NCBI GenBank assembly: GCA_964387775.1 | Contig: CAYLZO010000041.1 | Coordinates: 1 to 27,787, forward strand | Direction: 5' to 3' | DNA length: 27,787 bases | Origin: CAYLZO01 sp964387775 | Lineage (GTDB): Bacteria; Chloroflexota; Anaerolineae; JAAYZQ01 | Program-made: the position numbers and the translations under genes | Part shown: positions 1 through 9,216 of the stretch, one piece after another | How positions within the stretch are numbered: position 1 is the first letter of the stretch | Layout: each line of letters starts with the position of its first letter | The notes under the pieces: generated by a model | What the model was told of the DNA's origin: nothing | What the model saw: the letters and a program-made list of their open reading frames with translations, nothing else | Databases searched by the model: none

Positions 1-505
1 CAAGTTGTCCGCTTCCGCTTGCCTCCTTTTACATAATAGGTGCGATTGCCCTACTCCTTGGGTTGGTTGGCTGTAGATACAGGTATTGTACCTGAGCTCC
101 ACCAAGGAGCCGAATTATATTTTGTGATAGGCGGGAAAAAGGGCAGTTTTCCCACCTGGTGGTTCAAAGAAGCACAGCCCCAATGAGCCAGAAATCAACT
201 GTAATCGCTATGTACGGCCAAGATACGGGGACCATTCGTCACATTCGTGTGTCCCAAGCGTGTAACGCTCTCGCTCGGGCCAATGGCGGATGCCATCGTT
301 CACAAAAAAAGGCAGAGGATGCTCCGACCTGTGGCCGGGGATGAATCTGCTGGTGCCTGTCTGGATGATGTGGCTGGGTATCGTCATCTGGCGGCGCAGT
401 GAGCAGTCGGAACTGTCCCCTGCCTGCATCATGGTGACAGGGGATGAAGAGAGTAGTTTGCAGTATTTTGCAATCGGTGAGCCTTGAGCCCTTGAGGCAC
501 CCAAC
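1..505. other. non-coding stretch, no gene recognised
   Basis: All six frames are broken by stops, and the short open frames here show no family motif and no ribosome binding site. The only structure seen is an imperfect hairpin at 130-156 (GGCGGGAAAA against TTTTCCCACC, one mismatch, 7-base loop). It is not followed by a T-run on the plus strand. Two CTTGAG hexamers lie at 483-488 and 491-496, just before the first promoter. Nothing else can be supported. Confidence 0.5.
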
Positions 506-534
506 GTGACAAATTCCAGACTCGCTGGTATAAT
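506..534 (+). promoter_or_regulatory. leaderless promoter of the metallopeptidase gene
   Basis: GTGACA (506-511), a 17-bp spacer and TATAAT (529-534). The ATG of the next gene begins exactly seven bases after the -10, where transcription should start. There is no room for a Shine-Dalgarno sequence, so the mRNA is predicted to be leaderless. Confidence 0.75.
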
Positions 535-540
535 GGAGCT

Positions 541-909
541 ATGGACCTGAGAGATTTCGAGGAACTCGTCGCCAAAGCCCTGGATGAGCTTCCTGAGGAG
601 TTTAGGAACCGGATGGACAATGTCGAGATCGTCGTCCAGGACTGGCCGAACCGGGAGACGATGCGCCAGGCGGGCGTGCGCCATCGGTCGCAATTGCTCG
701 GATTCTACCACGGCGTGCCGCTCACGGCGCGGACCCGGGGCTACAACCTGGTCCTGCCCGACAAGATCAGCATCTATCGCCGGCCGATTCTGATGCACGC
801 CCACACCCCGGCGCAGGTGCGCGACCAGGTGCGGCGCGTGGTGCGCCACGAACTGGCTCATCATTTTGGGATCGACGATGATCGGCTGTGGGAGATTGGG
901 GCCTACTGA
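541..909 (+). CDS. metallopeptidase family protein (mini-zincin, PF06262-like)
   Basis: This 122-residue protein is probably a small cytoplasmic zinc metalloprotease of the minimal zincin family. The HExxH motif is clear near the C-terminus (HELAHHFGIDDDRLWEIGAY), and acidic residues just after it could give the third zinc ligand. The length and the C-terminal active site fit the family, whose members are about 110-140 residues. Substrates of the family are largely unknown. The start is set by the promoter: ATG lies seven bases after a perfect TATAAT, with no Shine-Dalgarno, so translation is probably leaderless. The small membrane protein gene begins 42 bp downstream and may be cotranscribed. 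Confidence 0.85.
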   Translation: MDLRDFEELVAKALDELPEEFRNRMDNVEIVVQDWPNRETMRQAGVRHRSQLLGFYHGVPLTARTRGYNLVLPDKISIYRRPILMHAHTPAQVRDQVRRVVRHELAHHFGIDDDRLWEIGAY

Positions 910-951
910 CGAATAGTTCACCAACTTGGATTTTTGAGAAAGGAGTTGCCC

Positions 952-1227
952 ATGGGCTGTGCGTGTTTGTTTGCTTTGCTGGCGGCCGGTGCGCCGCGCC
1001 TGGCTTTCATCTTGATGTGGCTCTTTACCAACTGGGTGGGCCGGGCCTTTGACGGCATCTTGATCCCGCTCCTGGGCCTCATCTTTTTACCCCTCACGGC
1101 CGTAATCTATGTCCTGGTTCATCCCGGCGGCCTCAACGGCTTTGAGTGGCTGCTGCTCATCGTCGGCTTTCTGATCGACCTAGGCTCCTACGGCAGCGGC
1201 GCCTACGGCCGTCACGAGCGGCGATAG
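952..1227 (+). CDS. small conserved membrane protein, function unknown
   Basis: A 91-residue hydrophobic protein with about three membrane segments (roughly residues 4-22, 28-55 and 64-82), a Cys pair near the N-terminus (GCAC) and a short basic tail (YGRHERR). The ATG at 952 is chosen over an in-frame TTG at 934 because AGAAAGGAG lies just upstream at correct spacing. It sits 42 bp after the metallopeptidase and 55 bp before the aldehyde dehydrogenase, with no promoter seen between them, so one transcript is likely. I do not recognise a family. The pattern resembles small YqaE-like or intrinsic membrane proteins only in hydropathy. Confidence 0.7.
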   Translation: MGCACLFALLAAGAPRLAFILMWLFTNWVGRAFDGILIPLLGLIFLPLTAVIYVLVHPGGLNGFEWLLLIVGFLIDLGSYGSGAYGRHERR

Positions 1228-1282
1228 CGCACAACCGGAGCCATCAGACGACGAGACGAATCAGCCTGAACGGAGGGAGCGT

Positions 1283-2763
<1,481 letters not shown>

Positions 2764-2770
<7 letters not shown>

Positions 2771-2960
2771 TTGGTAGGTTGGGCAGCGAAACGGATGGGG
2801 CGTGGAGCTATCCCAAACCCTGGACCGGCCGTGTCTTCGGCTTCAAGCTGTCTCTGGCCACGGCCAAAGATGGGGAGCCCCTTGATGCCGACCTGGTGCC
2901 TGCCAACCCGAACGACATCGCGCTGGGCAAACAGGCCGTGCGACGATTGGGGCGTACCTT
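2764..2960 (+). pseudogene. probable DDE transposase remnant
   Basis: Between the aldehyde dehydrogenase and the kinase, one plus frame reads like protein: WTGRVFGFKLSLATAKDGEP followed by LDADLVPANPNDIAL. This is the pattern of the central catalytic part of IS4/IS5-like DDE transposases (G-F-K-L-H ... DG-P ... L-P-A-N-x-x-D). There is no credible start, no complete DDE triad, no terminal inverted repeats, and the frame loses protein character by about 2960. I read it as an old insertion-sequence fragment, but the match is by eye and modest. Confidence 0.4.
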
Positions 2961-2984
2961 CCTTCCTACCTGGGCCAATTGTGC

Positions 2985-3013
2985 TTGTCACAAATCGGCA
3001 TCTGTGGTACAAC
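2985..3013 (+). promoter_or_regulatory. promoter of the sensor kinase/response regulator pair
   Basis: TTGTCA (2985-2990), a 17-bp spacer and TACAAC (3008-3013). Transcription would start near 3020, giving a leader of about 30 bases before ATG 3049, with GGGGGA at 3038-3043 as ribosome binding site. Confidence 0.55.
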
Positions 3014-3048
3014 CCGGCCAACGGCAACAATGTTTCCGGGGGAAATAG

Positions 3049-4473
3049 ATGAATGTGGCCCGTCCAATTCGGCAGTGCAACCGATTTCCACCCGAAACCA
3101 ACTCACAACCGGGGGAAGGGCAGCAGCACGCCCGCGAAAATTCGACACAACTCGCCTCCCTGCAAAGAAGGGCCACCGAGTTGGAAAAGCTGCAGTTGGT
3201 CAACAAGGCCCTGGCCCACGTCGCCAGCGAGGAGGAGACGCTGCGCCTCATCGTCGAAAGCGTCATCTCGCTGGGCTATTTTTTCGCCGCCTTCTTGGCC
3301 CTGGACCCGGAGGAAGGGGTGCTGGCCGACTATGTGTTCAGCACCGGCCCCCGGCCCCTGATCGAGGAGGCGCAGCGCATCATCCCCTCGGCGGCCAAAT
3401 TGCCACTGACCTGTGAGGAGAACCTGGCCGTCCGCTGCCTGCGCACCCTGGAGGTTCAGACCACCCAGGACCTGGGACGGGTCACCACGCCGGTCATCGC
3501 TCCGGTCTCGGCTCGCCTGGTCCAACGGTTGTCCGGCCTCAAGACCATCGCTGTCGTGCCCGTGTTGGTGGGTGGGCAGCCCTTTGGCGTCTGGATCGCG
3601 GGCAGCGACCAACAGGAACGGCTCGACGCCGCCGACCTGCGGACGCTGATCGCCTTTGCCGAGCAGGCCGGCCTGGCCATCGAGCGGGCGCAGCTTTACG
3701 ACCACCTGCGCCTCAAGACGGAAACCCTGGAACAGGCCCTTCAGGAGCTCAAGACTGCCCAAGAGCAACTGATCCGCTCCGAACGTCTCTCCTCGATGGG
3801 GCGATTGGCGGTCAGCCTGGCCCACGAGATCAACAACCCCTTGCAGGCTGTGCGGATCAGCCTGGAATTGGCCCTGGAGGAAATGGACCAGGACCGGCCT
3901 GTAGATCGAGAAGACCTGAAAGTCGCCAACGGTGAGATCGGGCGGGTGATCCGCATCATGCAGGGGCTACACAACCTGCAACGGCCCAGCGAGGCAAAAG
4001 AGACCCGCGTCGAGGTGAACGGTGTGTTGCAGGACGTTCTGGCCCTGATGGACAAACAACTCCGGCGCGCCGGCGTCGTCCTCCGTGTGGACCTGGCCCC
4101 GGAGCCATTGCCGGTCCTGGGCTGCAGCAATCAACTCAAACAGGTCTTTCTCAACCTGGTGCTCAATGCCCTGGAGGCGATGCCCCAGGGCGGGGAAATG
4201 GGCGTCTCTTCGAGCCTCGGCGCGGAGCGGTGGGTGATGGTCTCCGTGGCCGATACAGGCGTCGGCATCCCAGCGACGCAGTTGGATCAGATCTTTGAGC
4301 CCTTTTTCACGACCAAGACACAGGGGCTGGGCCTGGGCCTGACGGTTTGCCAGACCATCGTCGAGGCCCACGGCGGGGAGCTGGGCGTCGAGAGCGAGCC
4401 AGGCCGGGGAACCTCCTTCCAGGTCCGGCTTCCGGCGAGCCCGCGGGAGAGCGAGCAGGATCGCCATGGATAG
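3049..4473 (+). CDS. GAF-domain sensor histidine kinase
   Basis: A 474-residue histidine kinase with no membrane segment, so probably a cytoplasmic sensor. A GAF-like domain spans about residues 45-220, a coiled coil follows (about 220-250), then HisKA with phospho-acceptor His259 in SLAHEINNPLQAV. The HATPase domain has an N box (NLVLNALEAM, about 369-378), a G1 box (DTGVGIP from Asp402), an F box (FEPFFTTK) and a G2 box (GLGLGLTV). The signal sensed by the GAF domain is unknown. The gene overlaps the response regulator start by 8 bp, so the two are cognate partners. Position beside the hopanoid operon suggests membrane-lipid control. This last point is inference, supported by the repeat array before hpnH. 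Confidence 0.92.
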   Translation: MNVARPIRQCNRFPPETNSQPGEGQQHARENSTQLASLQRRATELEKLQLVNKALAHVASEEETLRLIVESVISLGYFFAAFLALDPEEGVLADYVFSTGPRPLIEEAQRIIPSAAKLPLTCEENLAVRCLRTLEVQTTQDLGRVTTPVIAPVSARLVQRLSGLKTIAVVPVLVGGQPFGVWIAGSDQQERLDAADLRTLIAFAEQAGLAIERAQLYDHLRLKTETLEQALQELKTAQEQLIRSERLSSMGRLAVSLAHEINNPLQAVRISLELALEEMDQDRPVDREDLKVANGEIGRVIRIMQGLHNLQRPSEAKETRVEVNGVLQDVLALMDKQLRRAGVVLRVDLAPEPLPVLGCSNQLKQVFLNLVLNALEAMPQGGEMGVSSSLGAERWVMVSVADTGVGIPATQLDQIFEPFFTTKTQGLGLGLTVCQTIVEAHGGELGVESEPGRGTSFQVRLPASPRESEQDRHG

Positions 4474-5263
4474 AATGGCCAGCATCCTGATCGTTGACGA
4501 CGAACAAGCCGTTCGCCGGGCATTACGCAAGGCCCTGGCCCATGAGAGGCCGCACCTCGCCGAGGCCAGGAGCGGGGAGGAAGCCCTGCAACTCCTGGCC
4601 CGTCACCCCTTTGACCTGGTGCTGACCGACATCAGAATGAGAGAGGTGAGCGGGCTGGACCTGCTGGCCGAGATCAAGAATCGCTGGCCGGACACAGCGG
4701 TCATCCTCCTGACGGGCTATGCCTCCCTGGAATCGGCCATCCAGGCCCTGCGCCAGGGGGCGCACGATTACCTCGTCAAGCCGGCCTCCCTCCACGAGGT
4801 TCGGGCCAGCGTCCGGGAGGGGTTGGCGCGGCGTCGGGAGGCGCTCCGCCGCCGGGGGTTGCTGGACCAACTGCGGGAGGGTATCCTGGAGTTGAGTCAG
4901 GGCCAGCCCCCCGTGAGGACGCAGCCGGAAAACCCTCCGGGCGAACAGTGGCAGGTGGAAGATTGGATCGTGGATAGGATGAGCCGCTCGGTCACTGTCG
5001 GCGGCGCCCCTGTCGAGTTGACGGCCATAGAGTTTCAGTTGTTCCTATGCCTGCTGAAGCAGCGGGGGCGTGTGCTGTCGTATCAAGAGGCGGTCAGGCA
5101 GGTCTATGGTTACGAGTGCGACCGCCTGGAGGCCCGACAGTTGATCATGTCCCACGTGAGCCACCTGCGGCAAAAGCTACGCGCGGGGCCGGACAGTCCC
5201 AACCCCATCAAGAATGTGCGGGGCGTGGGCTATATCCTGGCTTTCGACCAGGCCAAGACCTGA
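4466..5263 (+). CDS. OmpR/PhoB-type response regulator
   Basis: A 265-residue response regulator. The receiver domain (about residues 5-118) has acidic pair Asp11-Asp12, phospho-acceptor Asp55 in VLTDIRMRE, Thr83 and Lys105 in YLVKPASL. After a linker, a C-terminal winged helix (about 165-262) shows the OmpR/PhoB pattern: LTAIEFQLFLCLLKQRGRVL, VSHLRQKL, and VRGVGYILA at the end. ATG 4466 is preceded by AGGA and overlaps the kinase stop; an ATG at 4475 is possible. This subfamily binds tandem direct repeats of about 10-11 bp, and such an array lies 21 bp after the stop codon, upstream of hpnH. The likely target is therefore the next operon. Confidence 0.93.
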   Translation: MDRMASILIVDDEQAVRRALRKALAHERPHLAEARSGEEALQLLARHPFDLVLTDIRMREVSGLDLLAEIKNRWPDTAVILLTGYASLESAIQALRQGAHDYLVKPASLHEVRASVREGLARRREALRRRGLLDQLREGILELSQGQPPVRTQPENPPGEQWQVEDWIVDRMSRSVTVGGAPVELTAIEFQLFLCLLKQRGRVLSYQEAVRQVYGYECDRLEARQLIMSHVSHLRQKLRAGPDSPNPIKNVRGVGYILAFDQAKT

Positions 5264-5283
5264 TGACCTAATCCCCCCGTCCC

Positions 5284-5316
5284 CTCAAGCATTTCTCAAG
5301 CGATCCTCAAGACAAT
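5284..5316 (+). promoter_or_regulatory. three 11-bp direct repeats, predicted response-regulator operator
   Basis: CTCAAG occurs at 5284-5289, 5295-5300 and 5306-5311, exactly 11 bp apart. The full units are CTCAAGCATTT, CTCAAGCGATC and CTCAAGACAAT. Hexamer-N5-hexamer tandem repeats are the classic target form of OmpR/PhoB-family regulators, for example PhoP of Bacillus subtilis. The last unit overlaps the weak -35 of the hpnH promoter, as expected for an activator site. The regulator gene ends at 5263. Confidence 0.65.
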
Positions 5317-5338
5317 AGCTCCCTGTTTGTGCTATAAT
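5309..5338 (+). promoter_or_regulatory. hpnH leaderless promoter with weak -35
   Basis: AAGACA (5309-5314), an 18-bp spacer and perfect TATAAT (5333-5338). The weak -35 fits activator dependence. As in the promoter at 506-534, an ATG (5345) begins exactly seven bases after the -10, predicting a leaderless mRNA. Confidence 0.7.
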
Positions 5339-5344
5339 GGCCTC

Positions 5345-6370
5345 ATGGGCTCGATGAACATCCATCCTACCCGCGCGTGGGGGAGGTTTCCACCACAACA
5401 AATATTCCACCTGGGCCGCTACCTGCTGATCCAACAACTCAGGGGGACAGAGCGCTTTCCCCTGGTGCTGATGTTGGAGCTGACCCACCGCTGCAATCTG
5501 GCCTGCGCCGGCTGTGGCCGCATCCGGGAATACCGGGACACCCTGGATCAGATGCTCTCGGTGGAGGAATGCCTGGTCTCGGCCACAGAGGCGGACGCCC
5601 CGGTGGTGGCCGTGAGTGGCGGCGAACCCCTGCTGCATCCCCACGTCCACGAGATCGTGACCGGCCTCGTCGAGCAGAGACGCTTTGTCTACCTCTGCAC
5701 CAACGGCCTGTTGTTGCAGGATTCGCTGGCCAGATTCAGCCCTAGCCCCTACCTGAGCTTTAACGTCCACCTGGATGGACTGGCCAAGACCCACGACCGC
5801 CTGGCCGGGCGGCAGGGCGTGTTTGCCAGGGCGGTCGCGGCTATTGAAGCAGCCAGGGAGGCCGGCTTCCGGGTTTGCACCAACACCACCGTATACAAGG
5901 GTACCGATCCCGACGAGGTGGGCCAACTCCTCTCCCTGCTGATGGAACGCGGCATAGACGGCGTGCTGCTCTCCCCCGGCTTTGGCTACGAAGCAGTGGA
6001 GGACGAGATCTTTCTCACTCGCGCCGAGGTCCGCCGTCTCTTTCGGGCCATCCTTGCCCGCGCCGATGGGATCCGCTTCTACAACACGCCCCTCTATCTG
6101 GCCTTCCTCCGAGGGGAGCGGGAGTTGCCCTGCACTCCCTGGGGCAATCCCACCTGCACCCCCCAGGGATGGAAACGGCCCTGCTATCTGCTGACCGATG
6201 GCTACAGCCGCACTTTCCGGGAATTGATGGACGAGACTGACTGGGAGCGATATGGTCCTGGCCGGGACCCGCGCTGCGCCAACTGCCTGGTCCACAGCGG
6301 GTTCGAGGCCTCGGCCGTGTTGGCCATGAGCCGGCCGGCCGGGTTGGTCGAGGCCCTGGCCCGGAGCTGA
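5345..6370 (+). CDS. hpnH: HpnH, radical SAM adenosyl-hopene synthase
   Basis: A 341-residue radical SAM enzyme. It joins the 5'-deoxyadenosyl group of SAM to diploptene, giving adenosylhopane, the first step of C35 hopanoid side-chain synthesis. The CxxxCxxC motif for the [4Fe-4S] cluster is Cys50, Cys54, Cys57 (HRCNLACAGC). SGGEPLLHPHV is the SAM-binding GGE motif. HpnH signatures follow: YLCTNGLLL, VHLDGL, and near the end CTPWGNP, RPCYLL and CxxC of DPRCANCLVH. The length agrees with HpnH. ATG 5345 is chosen from the leaderless promoter; ATG 5354 is an alternative. hpnG and shc follow on the same strand, which supports the assignment. Confidence 0.93.
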   Translation: MGSMNIHPTRAWGRFPPQQIFHLGRYLLIQQLRGTERFPLVLMLELTHRCNLACAGCGRIREYRDTLDQMLSVEECLVSATEADAPVVAVSGGEPLLHPHVHEIVTGLVEQRRFVYLCTNGLLLQDSLARFSPSPYLSFNVHLDGLAKTHDRLAGRQGVFARAVAAIEAAREAGFRVCTNTTVYKGTDPDEVGQLLSLLMERGIDGVLLSPGFGYEAVEDEIFLTRAEVRRLFRAILARADGIRFYNTPLYLAFLRGERELPCTPWGNPTCTPQGWKRPCYLLTDGYSRTFRELMDETDWERYGPGRDPRCANCLVHSGFEASAVLAMSRPAGLVEALARS

Positions 6371-6378
6371 AAAAGTGA

Positions 6379-6445
6379 CCCGGTCTCGGGCACCCCTCGG
6401 CAAAGCCATCCCGCAAGGGGAAGGGCATGCTCCGCAAAGACCGGG
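6379..6445. repeat. inverted repeat in the hpnH-hpnG spacer
   Basis: CCCGGTCT (6379-6386) and AGACCGGG (6438-6445) are exact inverted copies 51 bases apart, within the only sizeable gap of the hopanoid operon (93 bp). They could pair in the mRNA and isolate hpnG, whose GGGGGAAA ribosome binding site starts nine bases later. No T-run follows, so it is not an intrinsic terminator. Confidence 0.35.
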
Positions 6446-6463
6446 CACGGTCGGGGGAAACGG

Positions 6464-7225
6464 TTGATCGGCATCGTAGGGGCGCTGCGCCAGGAGTTGG
6501 CCGGCCTGCGGCGGAGGGTCTGGGTTGAGGAGCAGCGGATGGGCAGGCATCCGGTGTGGGCCGGCGCGTGCCAGGGACAACGGGTCGTCCTGGCCCAAAG
6601 CGGCGTAGGGCAGGCAAAGGCCGAGGTCGCGGCCCGGTTTCTGCTCGACCATTATCCCCTCTCCGCGCTGCTATCCGTCGGCTTTGGCGGAGGGTTGAGC
6701 CGGGAGTTGGCAGCCGGCGACGTGGTGGTTTGCCCCTCGGTCCACTGCGCCGGCGAGGGAGCGCCGGCCCAGGCCATCCACGCCGATGCAGAACTGGTCG
6801 CCAGAGCCATACAGGCGCTCGGGGAGGCGGAGCCAGGAGTGCGCGGGGACATTTGCCTGGGCAACGGGCTGACGATGGACCGCGTCGTCGCCGACCCCGA
6901 CGGGAAAAGCCGCTTGGGCCAGACCCTGCCGGTCAAGGTGGTGGATATGGAGAGCTTTTGGGTCGCCCGACAGGCGCAACAGAGCCGAATTCCCTTCCTG
7001 GCCGTCCGGGCCATCAGCGACCCGGTAGACCAGCCGCTCCCCGCCATCGTCGGGCGCCTGAATGCCGGGGAGCGGGCCTCGACCGGGAGAATGATGCTCG
7101 CTTTGCTGCGGCAACCTGCCCAACTCCCGGCCCTGTGGAAACTGACGCAGAACGTCCGGCTGGCGGCCAAGAACCTGGAGATATTTGTCGTGGCCTTTCT
7201 CAGGTGTGCCGGCGTTGAAGGCTAG
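6464..7225 (+). CDS. hpnG: HpnG, hopanoid-associated nucleoside phosphorylase
   Basis: A 253-residue protein of the purine nucleoside phosphorylase/MTA-SAH nucleosidase fold. HpnG removes adenine from adenosylhopane, the HpnH product, to give ribosylhopane. Family motifs are seen: IGIVGALRQEL at the N-terminus, QSGVGQAKAEVAARFLLDHY, SVGFGGGLSRELAAGDVVV, the substrate Met-Glu in VVDMESFWVARQA and the catalytic Asp in VRAISDPVDQ. The start is TTG 6464, with GGGGGAAA just upstream; no ATG fits. It lies 93 bp after hpnH and 6 bp before shc. On sequence alone it could be another nucleosidase, but the neighbours make HpnG the best call. Confidence 0.87.
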   Translation: MIGIVGALRQELAGLRRRVWVEEQRMGRHPVWAGACQGQRVVLAQSGVGQAKAEVAARFLLDHYPLSALLSVGFGGGLSRELAAGDVVVCPSVHCAGEGAPAQAIHADAELVARAIQALGEAEPGVRGDICLGNGLTMDRVVADPDGKSRLGQTLPVKVVDMESFWVARQAQQSRIPFLAVRAISDPVDQPLPAIVGRLNAGERASTGRMMLALLRQPAQLPALWKLTQNVRLAAKNLEIFVVAFLRCAGVEG

Positions 7226-7231
7226 TCTGGA

Positions 7232-9214
7232 ATGAGAGCATTGGCGAATGGCAGGTGGCGAATGGGAACGGTACGACAGGCGATCCAACGCACACAAGAT
7301 TTTCTGCTGGCCCAACAGCACTCGGAGGGGTATTGGGTGGCCGAATTGGAATCGGACGCCAGCGTGAGCGCCGGCTACATTCCCCTCATGCGCTTTATGG
7401 GCGTCGAGGACCCCCGGCGGGAGCGCAAGGTGGTCCACTTTCTCCGTCAGAAACAACTCGCCGACGGGGGCTGGGATTCCTATCCCGGCGGCGAGGGCAG
7501 CCTGGATGTCTCGGTCCAGGTCTATTTTGCCCTCAAACTGGCGGGCATCCCGGCCGGGGAGCCCTCTATGCAGCGGGCGCGGGAGTTTATTCTGGCCCAG
7601 GGCGGCGTGGAGGGGACGCACACCTTCACCAAACTCATGCTGGCCCCCTTTGGTCAGTTCGATTGGGCGCGGCTGCCCACCCTGCCGCCGGAGCTGATGC
7701 TACTGCCCAACTGGTTCCCCATGACCATCTATGATTTTGCCAGTTGGGCGCGGGAGACCATCGTCGCCTTGCTGGTCCTCATGGCCCGCCGCCCCGTCTA
7801 CCCCCTGACCGAGGAGGAGGGCATCGGGGAGCTGTATCGAGGAGCGGCTGTCCCTCCGACGAAAAAAGCCCATGGCCTGGTGAGCTGGAAGCGGTTCTTC
7901 CTGGGCCTGGACCGCCTGCTCAAGGTCTGGGAGCGGGTCCCCTGGAAGCCGGGGCGCGAGCGGGCGCTGCGCAAAGCGGAGCGCTGGATCGTGGAGCACC
8001 AGGAGGCGGATGGCAGTTGGGGGGGCATCATGCTGCCCTGGGTGTACTCGCTCTTTGCCCTCAAGAGCCGGGGCTATGCCGACGAGCACCCCGTCATCGC
8101 CAGGGGGCTGGCGGGCCTGGAGGATTTCATCGTGGAGGACGCGGACACCCTGCGCCTCCAGCCGGCCGTCTCTCCCGTCTGGGATACGGCTCTGACCCTC
8201 ATCGCCCTGCGCGATTCCGGGCTGCCGCCGGACCACCCCGCCCTGGTCCGGGCCGCCCGCTGGTTGATGGGGAAGCAGGTGCTCACCGGCGGCGACTGGC
8301 AGGTCAAGAATCCACACACCGAACCTGGCGGCTGGGCATTCGAGTTCGAGAACGATTTTTACCCCGACGTGGACGACTCGGTCGTGGTCCCCCTGGCCTT
8401 ACGGCTGGTCCATTTGCCGGAAGAGGCGGAAGAGAAGGCGAAAACCCAGGCCATCGAGCGGGCCGTGCGTTGGGTGCTGAGTATGCAGTGCCGCGACGGT
8501 GGCTGGGCGGCCTTTGACGTGGACAACGACAAAGAGGTCCTGGCCCACATCCCCTTCGCCGACTTTATGACGCCCCTGGACCCGACCAGCGTAGACGTGA
8601 CGGCCCACGTCGTCGAGCTGTTGGGAAAACTGGGGTACCCCCGGGACCATTCGGCCCTGAGCCGGGCGCTGCGTTACGTGTGGGAAAACCAGGAGGAGGA
8701 CGGCGCCTGGTTTGGTCGCTGGGGTGTCAATTATGTCTATGGGACAGCGGCGGTGCTCCCCGCCCTGCGCCAGGTGGGGGAAGAGATAGAACAGGCGCGC
8801 ATCCGCCAGGCTGTGGGTTGGCTGGTACGCCACCAAAACGAGGACGGCGGCTGGGGGGAAAGCTGCCGCTCCTACAAAGAGCCGAGTCAACGAGGGATCG
8901 GCCCCAGCACCGCCTCGCAGACCGCCTGGGCGCTTTTGGCCCTGCTGGCTGTGGGCGAGGAGGAGAACCCGGCTGTCGTCAGAGGGATCGAGTACCTGCT
9001 GAGGATGCAGCGTGACGACGGACGCTGGGACGAGGAGACCTTTACCGGCACCGGCTTTCCCCGGGCTTTTTATCTGCGCTACCATTTCTATCCCCTTTAC
9101 TTCCCCCTGATGGCCCTGGGCCGGTTTGAGAGAGTTGTAAGCGACCAAAAGCCTTGGGGCCGGCCATTGGCCGGCCCACATCTTCGCAAGGCTGGTTACG
9201 AAAGAGGGGGATAA
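7232..9214 (+). CDS. shc: squalene-hopene cyclase
   Basis: A 660-residue class II triterpene cyclase that folds squalene into hopene at the inner membrane face. The protonating DxDD motif is DVDD at residues 379-382. Repeated QW motifs are visible: QLADGGWDS, QEADGSWGG, QCRDGGWAAF, QEEDGAWFGRWG, QNEDGGWGES and QRDDGRWDE. The C-terminal signature GFPRAFYLRYHFYPLYFPL is intact. Length is slightly above the 631 of the Alicyclobacillus enzyme. The start is uncertain: ATG 7232 lies 6 bp after hpnG, but ATG 7262 (AGGTGG just upstream) would give an N-terminus more like relatives. Squalene-forming genes (hpnCDE or squalene synthase) are not in the window. Confidence 0.95.
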   Translation: MRALANGRWRMGTVRQAIQRTQDFLLAQQHSEGYWVAELESDASVSAGYIPLMRFMGVEDPRRERKVVHFLRQKQLADGGWDSYPGGEGSLDVSVQVYFALKLAGIPAGEPSMQRAREFILAQGGVEGTHTFTKLMLAPFGQFDWARLPTLPPELMLLPNWFPMTIYDFASWARETIVALLVLMARRPVYPLTEEEGIGELYRGAAVPPTKKAHGLVSWKRFFLGLDRLLKVWERVPWKPGRERALRKAERWIVEHQEADGSWGGIMLPWVYSLFALKSRGYADEHPVIARGLAGLEDFIVEDADTLRLQPAVSPVWDTALTLIALRDSGLPPDHPALVRAARWLMGKQVLTGGDWQVKNPHTEPGGWAFEFENDFYPDVDDSVVVPLALRLVHLPEEAEEKAKTQAIERAVRWVLSMQCRDGGWAAFDVDNDKEVLAHIPFADFMTPLDPTSVDVTAHVVELLGKLGYPRDHSALSRALRYVWENQEEDGAWFGRWGVNYVYGTAAVLPALRQVGEEIEQARIRQAVGWLVRHQNEDGGWGESCRSYKEPSQRGIGPSTASQTAWALLALLAVGEEENPAVVRGIEYLLRMQRDDGRWDEETFTGTGFPRAFYLRYHFYPLYFPLMALGRFERVVSDQKPWGRPLAGPHLRKAGYERGG

Positions 9215-9216
9215 AA

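Noticed and set aside
483..496. Two CTTGAG (reverse CTCAAG) hexamers near the first promoter as a second response-regulator site
   Set aside because: The period is 8 bp, not 11, there are only two copies, and they are inverted relative to the gene. Chance is likely.
5285..6652. 455-codon minus-strand frame opposite hpnH
   Set aside because: It crosses the hpnH/hpnG boundary and the repeat operator and has no motif. hpnH on the plus strand is unmistakable.
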